Positions 43,468-51,063 of a stretch of DNA of 64,000 nucleotides are shown one piece after another. Location: contig NZ_CP034593.1 of NCBI RefSeq assembly GCF_003971195.1, positions 2,294,001 to 2,358,000 of the forward strand, in the 5' to 3' direction. Positions within the stretch are counted from its first letter, which is position 1. Each line of letters starts with the position of its first letter. The notes beneath the pieces were generated by a model. The model made no database searches and had not been told where the DNA came from. It saw only the letters and a program-made list of their open reading frames with translations. The position numbers were made by a program, and so were the translations under genes. The stretch is from Flaviflexus ciconiae (lineage in GTDB: Bacteria; Actinomycetota; Actinomycetes; Actinomycetales; Actinomycetaceae).

Positions 43468-43743
43468 TTGGATGCAACGATCACGGTCGCGCTCATCAAC
43501 CTCGCGGGTGGCGGTCTCGGAGTTCTCATCTTGCAGGGCGGCTGGAAATGGATACGCGGGCACTATAGCGCGGTCCAGGACGCGGAGGACAAGGCGGAGG
43601 AAGCCCGCAAAGCCCTCGCGGATTTACGCCACGAGTACGACTACCTCCGGGCGTGGATTCTCGCCCAGCCACTCACTGAGGATCAGCTGAGCAGGATCCC
43701 GAAAGCCCCTGATAGGTCCAGGCACAAGGATAAACGAGACTAG
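43468..43743 (+). CDS. Small membrane/coiled-coil protein of the lysis region
   Basis: A 91-residue protein from TTG 43468 (AAGGAGCG upstream). It has one N-terminal membrane helix (TVALINLAGGGLGVLILQGGWKWI) and then a charged coiled coil (SAVQDAEDKAEEARKALADLRHEYDYLRAW). The layout suits a holin-like or spanin-like partner in a Gram-positive phage. A terminator follows directly. Confidence 0.6.
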   Translation: MDATITVALINLAGGGLGVLILQGGWKWIRGHYSAVQDAEDKAEEARKALADLRHEYDYLRAWILAQPLTEDQLSRIPKAPDRSRHKDKRD

Positions 43744-43766
43744 CCCGCCACACGGCGGGATTTTTT
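43744..43766 (+). terminator. CCCGCC-ACAC-GGCGGG hairpin with TTTTTT
   Basis: A six-bp G/C stem (43744-43749 with 43754-43759), a four-base loop and six T lie just before the endolysin gene. Confidence 0.75.
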
Positions 43767-43784
43767 ATGCCTAAAGGAGGCGCT

Positions 43785-44705
43785 ATGGCTCGCACTATGA
43801 AGCCGATTAGTGAGTGGACGGTGTGGGATCCGGTGACGGGCCGGTCCAATGTTCCAATCCGACCCCGCATGATGACGATTCATACGGCGGTCACGAACTC
43901 GCCGGATATTTATGGTCCTGGCCTGGGTCCGGGCCGCACACATTCGCATTTCTATAACCCTAAATCGGGGAAGATGCGGCAGCACCAGGAGATTAACCGG
44001 AAGGCCTTCGCGGACGGCGACGGCAACAACTACTGCGTTTCGGTGGAGCATTGGGACGGCTACCCGAATGGTGCACCGGGTTATTGGAAACATGGTAGCG
44101 ATGTTCCTCCGCTGACTGATAGCCAGATTGAGAATGATGCGCGCTTGTTCGCGCACCTCGTCAAGCACTTCAATCTCCCGAACCGGATCGCCACCCCGAA
44201 CAATCTCACCGGACTCGGCTGGCACCGGCTCGGAATCAAGGGCAACTGGCGACCCTATAACCCGGCTGATTTAAAGACGTGGACCGGTAACCAGTCTGGC
44301 GTGAAATTCAGCAATGCGTTCGGTAAAGCCTGTCCTGGTGATCGACGTATCGACCAGATACGAGAAATCTATGCACGCGCCCAGGAATATTTGACCCCCA
44401 CTAAACCCGCTCCGAAACCGAAACCAACACCGAAAGAAGAGAAGGATTTTCTGATGGCACTCACCGACAACGAACAACGAGAGCTCCTGCGACTCGCACG
44501 CACGGGCAAGGATGATGACGTGAAGATCAAGACCGCCATCCAGCGCCTGGAAGCAGAGGTCGCGGAGATTAAGGCCGAACTGACTGACATCGACGCGAAT
44601 ACGGTCGGCGGGAAGGTGTGGCGCACGAATGCGGCGATGGGCCGTGCCGAAAAAGCCAGGCTAGAGGCCGAAGCAGCTGAACCGGAGGAGGGCACCAATG
44701 ACTAA
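43785..44705 (+). CDS. Endolysin, N-acetylmuramoyl-L-alanine amidase type
   Basis: 306 residues from ATG 43785 behind AAAGGAGG. It has an amidase_2-like catalytic domain (~1-190): MMTIHTAVTNSPDI (zinc His), THSHFYNPKSGKMRQHQEINRKAFADGDGN, VSVEHWDGYPNG, GWHRLGIKGNWRP. A Pro/Lys hinge (TKPAPKPKPTPKEEKDF) leads to a helical C-terminal domain. An internal ATG with a ribosome site lies at the hinge (44454). It cuts the sugar-peptide bond of the wall at lysis. Confidence 0.85.
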   Translation: MARTMKPISEWTVWDPVTGRSNVPIRPRMMTIHTAVTNSPDIYGPGLGPGRTHSHFYNPKSGKMRQHQEINRKAFADGDGNNYCVSVEHWDGYPNGAPGYWKHGSDVPPLTDSQIENDARLFAHLVKHFNLPNRIATPNNLTGLGWHRLGIKGNWRPYNPADLKTWTGNQSGVKFSNAFGKACPGDRRIDQIREIYARAQEYLTPTKPAPKPKPTPKEEKDFLMALTDNEQRELLRLARTGKDDDVKIKTAIQRLEAEVAEIKAELTDIDANTVGGKVWRTNAAMGRAEKARLEAEAAEPEEGTND

Positions 44706-44991
44706 CCAGTCTCAGCCGGGTCAGCCGACGCAGGTTGCGCACCCGTGGCGAGCCGTACTCAGAACGTTCGTAGCAGCGGTCGTTGGAGCTGCGATCACGT
44801 GGCTGGCTGGGGTCGGTATTGATCTCGAAACCCTTGAACCCGCAATCACCGAGTCCATCACGTATGGGCTGTTCACTCTCGTGACGGGCGTGGTGACTGG
44901 CGTTCTCGCACACCCCGCCGTCAATGAGTGGGTGGAGCGGTTCCTGCCGTTCCTCGCGACCGGCGTCCACACAGAGAAGGAGCAGAACTAA
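44698..44991 (+). CDS. Holin
   Basis: A 97-residue protein with two membrane helices (VLRTFVAAVVGAAITWLAG and YGLFTLVTGVVTGVLAHPAV) and a charged C-terminus, overlapping the endolysin stop. This is the standard holin layout and position. Confidence 0.75.
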   Translation: MTNQSQPGQPTQVAHPWRAVLRTFVAAVVGAAITWLAGVGIDLETLEPAITESITYGLFTLVTGVVTGVLAHPAVNEWVERFLPFLATGVHTEKEQN

Positions 44992-45752
44992 TGACGCGCG
45001 TCCCTGTGCACGGCGTGTTCACACGCCTCGACGGCTCCCCTGACACGGGCACAATCATCGTCACAACCTCCCGCAAACCCATCCAGGTCGAGGGCGAGGT
45101 TATTTCCGGCCCGCAGGCGTTCCCGATCCAGTCTGACGGCATTGTCACGTTTGAGCTGCCGGTGTCTGATGACCCGGTGAATGGTGAAGCCTGGACCTAC
45201 AACCTGCGTGGTGACCTCGCCCAGGGAACGTGGGTGCTGAACGGGCTCGCAATCCCCGTCGGGACCACAGAGGTTGATCTCGCTAACCCACCCAGCGGTG
45301 TGCAGCGCATGTACCCTACCCGGCAGGAGTGGGAGAAGCTGATCGGCCCGGTCGTAGATGGCGCGGTTGACGCAGCTGATCGTGCTGAATCAGCGCGGGA
45401 GGAGGCCGAGGCGACGATTGTGGCGCAGGGCGACTGGACTGGCACCATCGACCTGACGGCGCTTGCGGTCCGCCCGAATTATCTCACGGCGACGCTGACT
45501 GGTGACGTGACGCTGACGCTTCCTACGCCGGGGCCTGAACGCGCTTTCACCGTCACACTCGACCTCGCCCAAGACTCGACGGGTAGCCGGACACTGAGTC
45601 TGCCGGGTGTCGCGTCCGCGTGGGCCACGCCCATCGTGCCCCATCCTGACCCCGCATCACGCACCATCATCCATCTCATGTGGACCGGGACCACCTGGGT
45701 GGGCATGGTTGCCGCTACGAACATTGGTATCCCTAGTGAGGGTGGTGTCTAA
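44991..45752 (+). CDS. Tail-associated protein with collar-like C-terminus
   Basis: 253 residues from ATG 44991 (TAATG overlap with holin). The N-terminal β domain is THVFTRLDGSPDTGTIIV-like (residues ~8-100), and a short coiled coil (VDAADRAESAREEAEATI) leads to a β-sandwich (LTATLTGDVTLTLPTPGPERAFTVTLDL) typical of tail fibre tips. Its place after the lysis genes resembles late receptor-binding genes. Confidence 0.6.
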   Translation: MTRVPVHGVFTRLDGSPDTGTIIVTTSRKPIQVEGEVISGPQAFPIQSDGIVTFELPVSDDPVNGEAWTYNLRGDLAQGTWVLNGLAIPVGTTEVDLANPPSGVQRMYPTRQEWEKLIGPVVDGAVDAADRAESAREEAEATIVAQGDWTGTIDLTALAVRPNYLTATLTGDVTLTLPTPGPERAFTVTLDLAQDSTGSRTLSLPGVASAWATPIVPHPDPASRTIIHLMWTGTTWVGMVAATNIGIPSEGGV

Positions 45753-46016
45753 ATGACTGCACAGGAAAGGCTTGATGCGGTGACGGTCGAGCTCGAGGCG
45801 GCAGGCGCACGGGTTTTTTCCGTGGCCCCTCTCGCCGACCCGGACGCGCCGCATGTGGTTGTGGCGCATGACGTTAGGGTATCGTCCCCAACTCCCCAGG
45901 TTCACGCCGAGGCGACGGCTATCTTGGCTGCGCACCGGGTCCCTACCGACGGCCTGGTCCCCTGGGTGGACCCGACTATCGAGGAAGGAGAAACCGGTGA
46001 GAGCATCGATCACTGA
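45753..46016 (+). CDS. Small phage protein, unknown
   Basis: An 87-residue protein with a helical N-terminus and HVVVAHDVRVSSPTPQVHAEATAILAAHRV. It starts immediately after the previous stop and overlaps the next start. Confidence 0.55.
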   Translation: MTAQERLDAVTVELEAAGARVFSVAPLADPDAPHVVVAHDVRVSSPTPQVHAEATAILAAHRVPTDGLVPWVDPTIEEGETGESIDH

Positions 46017-46485
46017 CCGGCGGCTCGAAGCAATCGCAGGGAAACCCGGACTGGTCACTCAAGCACCGACATGGACCGAGCGGGGAGACAACGCTTTCGC
46101 GGTTTTCGTCGGGGAGCTGAAAGCGCCAGACCCCGAGCACCAAGTCGCACTCCAATCCCGAGAATTAGAGGGATCACCAGCAACCCACAACATCTGGCTA
46201 GGGGCGGGAAGTACGGTACCCACTTTCACTGGGGGCGCTAAGAGTCTCACACTCATGCCCGGCCTCGTGGCAGGCACGATCCCGCTCACGGACAAATCCA
46301 TGGGGCTCGGTATGAACTACATACCCGCTCAATCATGGAAAGGCAGTTTCGCGGCCGCGGCCTACGTGCGTGTGCTGACTGGCGCCGAGGCTCTGGCGGT
46401 CGCACGCTCTCTCTCTCTCTCTCTCTCTCTCTCGCTCTCTCTCAGGGCTGACGCAAGCCACGCTGATTGGTGCGTGGCAGCATGA
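45997..46485 (+). CDS. Phase-variable tail protein (RAxxTDxR family, member 1)
   Basis: 162 residues from GTG 45997 (GAGGAAGGAG upstream). It begins RASITDRRLEAIAG, shared with the two following genes, and continues as a β-rich domain (GDNAFAVFVGELKAPD, AKSLTLMPGLVAGTIPLTD). Near the C-terminus a (CT)13 tract encodes alternating Leu-Ser, so changes in repeat number shift the frame. In the present phase it stops at 46485, overlapping the next start (ATGA). Confidence 0.65.
   Translation: MRASITDRRLEAIAGKPGLVTQAPTWTERGDNAFAVFVGELKAPDPEHQVALQSRELEGSPATHNIWLGAGSTVPTFTGGAKSLTLMPGLVAGTIPLTDKSMGLGMNYIPAQSWKGSFAAAAYVRVLTGAEALAVARSLSLSLSLSLSLRADASHADWCVAA
46407..46443 (+). repeat. (CT)13 microsatellite plus (CT)4 inside a tail gene
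   Basis: An unbroken CT run of 27 bases (46407-46433) is followed by G and another short CT run. Gain of one unit moves translation into a frame open to 46864 (next residues GLTQATLIGAWQHESRDH); loss of one unit gives a stop at 46449-46451. This is the classic structure of slipped-strand phase variation. Confidence 0.8.
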
Positions 46486-46847
46486 GAGCCGCGACCACCG
46501 ACAGCCGCCTGTTTCTGCCGGTATTCCAGCAGGGATGGACCAGAGGCGGGAAACCGATCACCGTCGAGGACCTAGAACCGGACGGCAGTCTCATCCCGAA
46601 CGGCTTCGTGGTCTCCCCAACCTTCCCTGTCCCTGTGGGGACGGGTTGGAAGCGGGAAGTGAATCACCGCGGCTGGACAAGCTCAACAGCCGGAATCCAT
46701 CTCCGAGATCAAGACAATCTACTCCTCGCGGACCTACCAGCCGGGGATGTCAGAAGAGCCGTCCCCGAAGGAACGGTCACTGCCCGGATCTATCTCTACG
46801 GGGCGATAGCTATTCATCCAGGGATCGAAATCATCTTTACACCCTAA
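46482..46847 (+). CDS. Tail protein, RAxxTDxR family member 2
   Basis: 121 residues from ATG 46482, overlapping the phase-variable gene. It begins RAATTDSRLFLPVFQQG and ends in a β-rich domain (AVPEGTVTARIYLYGAIAIHPGIEIIF), resembling a carbohydrate-binding sandwich. Likely receptor-binding by position and fold rhythm. Confidence 0.6.
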   Translation: MRAATTDSRLFLPVFQQGWTRGGKPITVEDLEPDGSLIPNGFVVSPTFPVPVGTGWKREVNHRGWTSSTAGIHLRDQDNLLLADLPAGDVRRAVPEGTVTARIYLYGAIAIHPGIEIIFTP

Positions 46848-46860
46848 CTGGCGGTGTGTC

Positions 46861-47382
46861 GTGAGGGCCGCGACCGCGGACTCCAGGTTTGGGAACCCTG
46901 TCGTCAATCTTGCTCTCGACCCCTTGTTTACTGCAGGCCCAGGAGGTTGGGTCGGTGGTGTGATTGAGCATTGGGAACCTGGGAAACTCACTGTCACAGG
47001 TGGGTACACTCCAAAGATCAGTGTGGAACCCGGCACGATCGTCTCGGTCCTCGTCGATATCACGACCGTAACCGGCGACGAGCGAATAGGGATTCACGAT
47101 ACCGAGTTCGGTTCCGGTGCCTTCAACTTTGAGGGTGATTTCCGGACTATGTCTGGCCCCCTCTCCGCGGGGCGCTTCACGCTTAAGCGCAGGATCTTGA
47201 CGGACGGATTCCGCGTCCGAACAGGGTTGTCCGGTAGGGCAGTGTCGGTCACCATGAGCGGACTCTCAGTCACGGAAGGACGGATGGTTCTTGCCGGGAT
47301 TGTGCACGGCGACCAATATGATGCGCGGTGGCTCGGGGCCAGACACAACTCCCCGTCCGTCGGATACCCACAACCTCGCTAG
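46861..47382 (+). CDS. Tail protein, RAxxTDxR family member 3
   Basis: 173 residues from GTG 46861. It begins RAATADSRFGNPVVNLALDP and contains a jelly-roll-like region (TPKISVEPGTIVSVLVDITTV, AVSVTMSGLSVTEGRMVLAGI). Third of the tandem paralogues and last late gene before the terminator. Confidence 0.6.
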   Translation: MRAATADSRFGNPVVNLALDPLFTAGPGGWVGGVIEHWEPGKLTVTGGYTPKISVEPGTIVSVLVDITTVTGDERIGIHDTEFGSGAFNFEGDFRTMSGPLSAGRFTLKRRILTDGFRVRTGLSGRAVSVTMSGLSVTEGRMVLAGIVHGDQYDARWLGARHNSPSVGYPQPR

Positions 47383-47499
47383 CCTCAACGCGGCTACGCA
47401 CACAGATCCCTGAAACCATGCGGTTATCCACAGGCTCTACCTTGAGCCTGCAAGCTCGAGCTATATCGCCTTAGACTGGACATTGGCCACACCAATTGC

Positions 47500-47557
47500 G
47501 CCCCTTCTTGCCCACCCCTTTCCGTTACCTCGGGGAAAGCAAGAAGGGGCACTATTT
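47500..47557 (+). terminator. Late operon terminator
   Basis: GCCCCTTCTTGC (47500-47511) and GCAAGAAGGGGC (47539-47550) form a perfect 12-bp outer stem with an additional inner CTTTCC/GGAAAG stem, followed by ACTATTTTTA. It closes the structural/lysis operon. Confidence 0.8.
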
Positions 47558-47643
47558 TTATGCCTTGACACTTGATTCCGGGGCTTCAAGGCTACCGGCT
47601 AGAAACAGTTCTGCGTTGCGTTCCCCTGCGCGACGGTGGGTGT

Positions 47644-47865
47644 ATGGATAAAGAAACAATGCTCACCTATTGGGAGCTGATGGGTCCTGGCCGGGCCGAC
47701 GAAGATCGCCGCAACCTCCACGAAATGCCCGCAACACCCGAGGTGCTCATCCTCCGGGCATGGGCGAGCGAGGCCCTCCAAGCGCACCACGCATGGCGGG
47801 CCGAACACTATCCAAAACGAGTGGCGGCGCATCGTGCAGTACCTTCGGCTAAAGTTGAGCAATAG
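47644..47865 (+). CDS. Small helical protein, unknown
   Basis: 73 residues from ATG 47644 (MDKETMLTYWELMGPGRADE). The C-terminal half (ILRAWASEALQAHHAWRAEHYP) is closely mirrored by a gene fragment at 49434-49532 in the same prophage, so it belongs to a family with two copies here. Weak ribosome site. Confidence 0.5.
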   Translation: MDKETMLTYWELMGPGRADEDRRNLHEMPATPEVLILRAWASEALQAHHAWRAEHYPKRVAAHRAVPSAKVEQ

Positions 47866-47910
47866 AAGCGTAGGGACACGTAAGAGCTGATTTGGCAGAA
47901 TGGCGAGAAC

Positions 47911-48618
47911 ATGAACATCCCAGTCAACATCTACTGTGACGAAAGCACCCATCTCCCCAGTGACGGACATCCGTTCATGGTGCAAGGCGCCATTGTCTGT
48001 CCGCTAAGCGAATCCGATGGCGCTCACCGGCGACTTATCGAAATTAGGCAACGTCATGGTCTAACAGGCGACTTTGAGATCAAGTGGAACAAGATCTCGC
48101 CAGCGAAGTTGAGCTTCTACCTCGACGTCGTCGATTACTTCTTTGATGACGACGACCTAGGGTTTAGGGCTGTGGTTTCCCGAAAGAAGGGGCTTGACCA
48201 CGCATCCTTCGACCAGACTCACGATGACTGGTACTACAAGATGCTGTTCTATCTCATCCGTAATGTCCTTCCGGCCAGTAGCGAGGCATACATTTATCTG
48301 GACAAAAAGGACACTAAAGGGGGCTCTAAAGTCGACCGCCTTCATCAAGTGATCGCAAATGCCCGCTTCGATTTCGACCGTCAGAAAATTCGACGGCTCC
48401 AAATTGTCGAATCGCACCATGTCGGCTTGATGCAACTTGCGGACGTACTAATTGGCGCTGTGAACTACGCCAATCGTGGTCTCTCGGGAAATGTTGCCAA
48501 AGAGGAAATTGTGCAACGGGTGCGAGATCGCGCGGGCATTACTTTGACACAGACAACCTTGCTGAGCGCGACGAAGTTTAATCTCTTTAAGTGGACGCCA
48601 AGAGGGGAAGAGCTGTGA
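47911..48618 (+). CDS. DUF3800-family protein
   Basis: A 235-residue protein with the DUF3800 signature: IYCDES start (N-terminal acidic motif), middle FRAVVSRKKGLDH, YLDKKDTKGG, and HHVGLMQLADVLIGAVNYA near the C-terminus. The fold is RNase H-like, with acidic residues placed for metal binding. Such genes are frequent in prophage accessory loci and defence islands. Its stop overlaps the next gene's GTG, so the two form an operon. Confidence 0.75.
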   Translation: MNIPVNIYCDESTHLPSDGHPFMVQGAIVCPLSESDGAHRRLIEIRQRHGLTGDFEIKWNKISPAKLSFYLDVVDYFFDDDDLGFRAVVSRKKGLDHASFDQTHDDWYYKMLFYLIRNVLPASSEAYIYLDKKDTKGGSKVDRLHQVIANARFDFDRQKIRRLQIVESHHVGLMQLADVLIGAVNYANRGLSGNVAKEEIVQRVRDRAGITLTQTTLLSATKFNLFKWTPRGEEL

Positions 48619-49130
48619 AGACGCCTCCGATGCTTCCCAGACTCGCCTCTTTCAGAATGGACGAACGCGAATATTTGGACTTTCTGTACTCACAGTTCAT
48701 GGAGTCCCTCGTTCACGAAGCACCTCCATGGAAAGACGGGTTATCCCGGGTTAGACTCCGACGCTACCCTGAAGTAGATGGGAGGCACCAGTGCTTTTGG
48801 CATATCGTCTCGGGCAGCGAAGACAAGAACTCTGAGCGGACTCTGGATGAAGAACGCTGCATCAGGCTGCCATGGGTTCGATACTTCATCGACGAGTTCA
48901 CGAGCCACTATCCGAGATACGTTGATATCCTGTGGTGGATTGATCGTAAGCGCGCAAGACACCCAAGATACGTCCTCTCGAACTCCGATTTTTCCTTTGT
49001 CGTAATCGTCGAAGAGCGACCTACTTACGCATTGTTAGTTACGGCGTTCCATGTCGAGAGAGACCGCCGGAGAAGAAAGTTCCAAGACGAGTTCATCGCG
49101 TTCTGGCAAAAGCAGAAGCCGCTCGCGTAG
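48615..49130 (+). CDS. PBECR-like nuclease candidate (partner of DUF3800 gene)
   Basis: 171 residues from GTG 48615 behind AGAGGGGAAGAGC. The core follows a pattern I associate with phage Barnase/EndoU/ColicinE5-D/RelE-like (PBECR) nucleases: CFWHIVSG, DEERCIRLPWVRYFIDEF, VDILWWIDRKR, DFSFVVIVEERPTYALLVTAFHVERDRRRRKFQDEFIAFW. Arg/His-rich positions could be catalytic. It overlaps DUF3800 by four bases. The function as a toxin or antiphage effector is inference. Confidence 0.5.
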   Translation: MKTPPMLPRLASFRMDEREYLDFLYSQFMESLVHEAPPWKDGLSRVRLRRYPEVDGRHQCFWHIVSGSEDKNSERTLDEERCIRLPWVRYFIDEFTSHYPRYVDILWWIDRKRARHPRYVLSNSDFSFVVIVEERPTYALLVTAFHVERDRRRRKFQDEFIAFWQKQKPLA

Positions 49131-49289
49131 CGAACGGCCTCAGATACTCCTTCAACACATGGTTGATGAGCTACCTAAAAGGTAACAAGTTTAGCGTTAT
49201 TTTCCAAGCTAATGGGAATCTGTGCATTACGAGACCGGTTTCTTGATGCTGGCAAGCAGGCCACCGCCAGGCCGAGGCGACCTACAGAC

Positions 49290-49436
49290 TTATGAGCCGA
49301 GTAGTTTCTTGAATGCGGTGTCCATCGCGTCCGCAGCACCCGAGAGCCGCGCCGCGTCGTCGTGCGTGTAATGCTCCGTCATGTCAATACTGCTGTGCCC
49401 CATCATGAGTTGCCTATCCGACTCCGACACGTTCTC
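49290..49436 (-). pseudogene. C-terminal remnant of a second tyrosine integrase
   Basis: The leftward frame ending at 49290 reads SESDRQLMMGHSSIDMTEHYTHDDAARLS and ends FKKLLGS. It has the final HxxS and catalytic Tyr of an integrase, but lacks everything upstream. The intact integrase at 49597 has a different C-terminus, so this is a leftover of another element. Confidence 0.65.
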
Positions 49437-49532
49437 ACCCTCCAGGCATGGGCAGAAGAAACGCTGGAGCGGCATCATGCATGGCGGGCACAGCACCGAC
49501 CCGACTTGGTTGAGGAGGCGGGGAGTATTTAA
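49434..49532 (+). pseudogene. Fragment related to the 47644-47865 gene
   Basis: Rightward, this reads LTLQAWAEETLERHHAWRAQ followed by HRPDLVEEAGSI and a stop. It parallels ILRAWASEALQAHHAWRAEH of the small gene 1.6 kb upstream. No start remains. It abuts the integrase remnant on the other strand, marking a recombination junction. Confidence 0.55.
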
Positions 49533-49596
49533 AAGCTGGTAATAATATGACAACCGCGCGATAAGACGCGGATTTATCACACGAAAACAAACACTC

Positions 49597-50721
49597 TTAG
49601 ACTCCGCCCATCCGCGAGGACAGCTCCCTATCCCGCGTAGCCGTCGCATGTTGATAAATGGCAACAGTCGCAGGATCAGCGTGCCCCGCACGAGCCATGA
49701 GATCAGCTGTTGTCGCACCCGCCCTGCCAAACAACGTGAGCCCAATATGGCGGAGGTCGTGGAATCTCATCGGAGGTAGTCCAACCTTCATCGCGGCTTT
49801 ATTGAGATCCCGACGCAACACCCGGTCGGATAGGTAGCCGTTTGGGCCGCGCGGCCGGTGAAAGAGCAATGCGTCGAGAGCTGGCGCAGTAAAGCTCTCA
49901 AGATGGTACTGAATAATCGGGAGCGCCTGAGGTGGGATGGAAGGGGAACGATAGCCAGCATCTGACTTGGGTGGACCAATCGACAGGCCGCCGTTTGGTG
50001 CGCGCTTGACGCTCTTGGTCACGTGCACAACTCCAGTTTCCAGATCAATGTCAGCGCGTTCGAGCGCGGCGATCTCGCCGTAGCGAAGTGAGACCCATGA
50101 TCCAAGAGCCCCCGCTGCGCGAGTGTCTTCCGGGAAAGCGTCGATCAGCTCGATGAGCTGTGTGGGTGTGATCATGTGGAAATTTCGTTTCGGAGGCGTC
50201 TTACTCATCGCCCCTTTCACTTTTACTGGGTTCTCGGCTATCAGGCCTTCTTCGACTGCTGCGCCCATACATGCAGAGAAGGACCTGATGACGTTTTTTG
50301 CTGTTTCTTCGGACCGGGTTTCGAGGACGTGCTGAAATTTTTCCGTGCATACCTGCGGGGTTACGTCAGTGAGGGCGAGGTGCCCGAAATCCGGCAATAT
50401 ATGGACCTTGAAAATGCTGCGGTACGCTCTGAGGCTGTTGGGGGAGCGCTTCGCCTTCTCCTGCCGCGAATACCAGGCCTCATACCAAGCCCGCACTGTC
50501 CAGCTCTGATCTGTATCGATGGCAGCTGTGCCCGAGCGGGTCTTCCTGGGTGGCTCCCATTCTCCCGCGAGAATAGCTGCCTCGATCTTGACGAGGTCTG
50601 CTCGTACGGCCTGTTTTGTGCGTTGCGTAGGCGTGTAGTAGGTGCGGCCGTGGCGGCGGTATCGGCCCATGTAGGTGCCGTTCTCGCGCTTGATGAGACT
50701 GCCGAAGTGAGCTCGCGCCAT
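49597..50721 (-). CDS. int: Tyrosine integrase
   Basis: 374 residues. It has an N-terminal AP2-like arm-binding region (GSLIKRENGTYMGRYRRHGRTYYTPTQRTKQ), a core-binding SAM-like domain (~75-165), and a catalytic domain with Arg in SWVSLRYGEIAALERADID, Lys in SIGPPKSDAGYRS, HxxR in RFHDLRHIGLTL, His in AGHAD and Tyr in VAIYQHA. It is encoded next to attR with its start 200 bases from the tRNA, the usual arrangement for integration into a tRNA 3' end. Confidence 0.9.
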   Translation of the reverse strand: MARAHFGSLIKRENGTYMGRYRRHGRTYYTPTQRTKQAVRADLVKIEAAILAGEWEPPRKTRSGTAAIDTDQSWTVRAWYEAWYSRQEKAKRSPNSLRAYRSIFKVHILPDFGHLALTDVTPQVCTEKFQHVLETRSEETAKNVIRSFSACMGAAVEEGLIAENPVKVKGAMSKTPPKRNFHMITPTQLIELIDAFPEDTRAAGALGSWVSLRYGEIAALERADIDLETGVVHVTKSVKRAPNGGLSIGPPKSDAGYRSPSIPPQALPIIQYHLESFTAPALDALLFHRPRGPNGYLSDRVLRRDLNKAAMKVGLPPMRFHDLRHIGLTLFGRAGATTADLMARAGHADPATVAIYQHATATRDRELSSRMGGV

Positions 50722-50743
50722 GACTGCCTGCTTTCCTCAAATT

Positions 50744-50787
50744 TGTATCCCTGTAATGGGTGGCTGGTGTATCCCCAAATGTATCCC
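50744..50787 (+). promoter_or_regulatory. Three TGTATCCC repeats, candidate integrase arm sites
   Basis: Direct copies lie at 50744-50751, 50768-50775 and 50780-50787, between the integrase start and attR, in the same orientation as the copy near attL. They could also overlap the integrase promoter. Confidence 0.45.
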
Positions 50788-50885
50788 AACCACGCCTACG
50801 CATGCCCCTTTATGGCTGTTTATGGGGCGCAGGGTGATTCTCTGAGAGCGCTGGCACGTCAGGGAAAAGTGGCGACATATCAATG

Positions 50886-50917
50886 AAAAACCCCGCCCAT
50901 TCAGTGAACAGGCGGGG
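50886..50917 (-). terminator. Phage-supplied terminator for tRNA-Ser(GCT)
   Basis: Read leftward: CCCCGCC, a 13-base loop, GGCGGGG and TTTTT. It lies immediately inside attR and replaces the host terminator now stranded at 12119-12146. Confidence 0.7.
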
Positions 50918-50922
50918 CCATC

Positions 50923-50943
50923 GCGGAGACGGAGGGATTTGAA
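50923..50943. repeat. attR core within tRNA-Ser(GCT)
   Basis: The 21 bases are identical to 12152-12172. Here they are part of the intact tRNA gene, so integration restores a functional tRNA. Confidence 0.85.
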
Positions 50944-51013
50944 CCCTCGAGGGGCTATACACCCCTACCTCCTTAGCAGGGAGGCGCACTCGACCTGACT
51001 ATGCGACGTCTCC
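50924..51013 (-). tRNA. tRNA-Ser(GCT)
   Basis: 90 nt. Acceptor GGAGACG/CGTCTCC with discriminator G; anticodon loop CTGCTAA (GCT, reads AGC/AGT) on a CTCC/GGAG stem; long class-II variable arm; T-arm GAGGG-TTCAAAT-CCCTC. CCA is not encoded. It is the attachment site of the prophage. Confidence 0.95.
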
Positions 51014-51063
51014 GAGTGCTAGAACCTAGCGCTATCTAGATTACAGGTCGAAGAACTCAGATG

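Larger units (their letters stand above)
12152..50943. mobile_element. Tailed-phage prophage integrated in tRNA-Ser(GCT)
   Basis: The element is bounded by a 21-bp direct repeat identical to the 3' end of tRNA-Ser(GCT). It carries in order a leftward lysogeny operon, rightward early genes, terminase, portal, protease, capsid, connectors, tail tube, tail chaperones with a slippery site, tape measure, tail tip, endolysin, holin, tail-associated proteins, an accessory cassette and a leftward tyrosine integrase next to attR. The large tape measure (~1180 residues) indicates a siphovirus tail of roughly 180 nm by the usual length rule. All modules are present, but several genes carry frameshifts. 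Confidence 0.9.
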
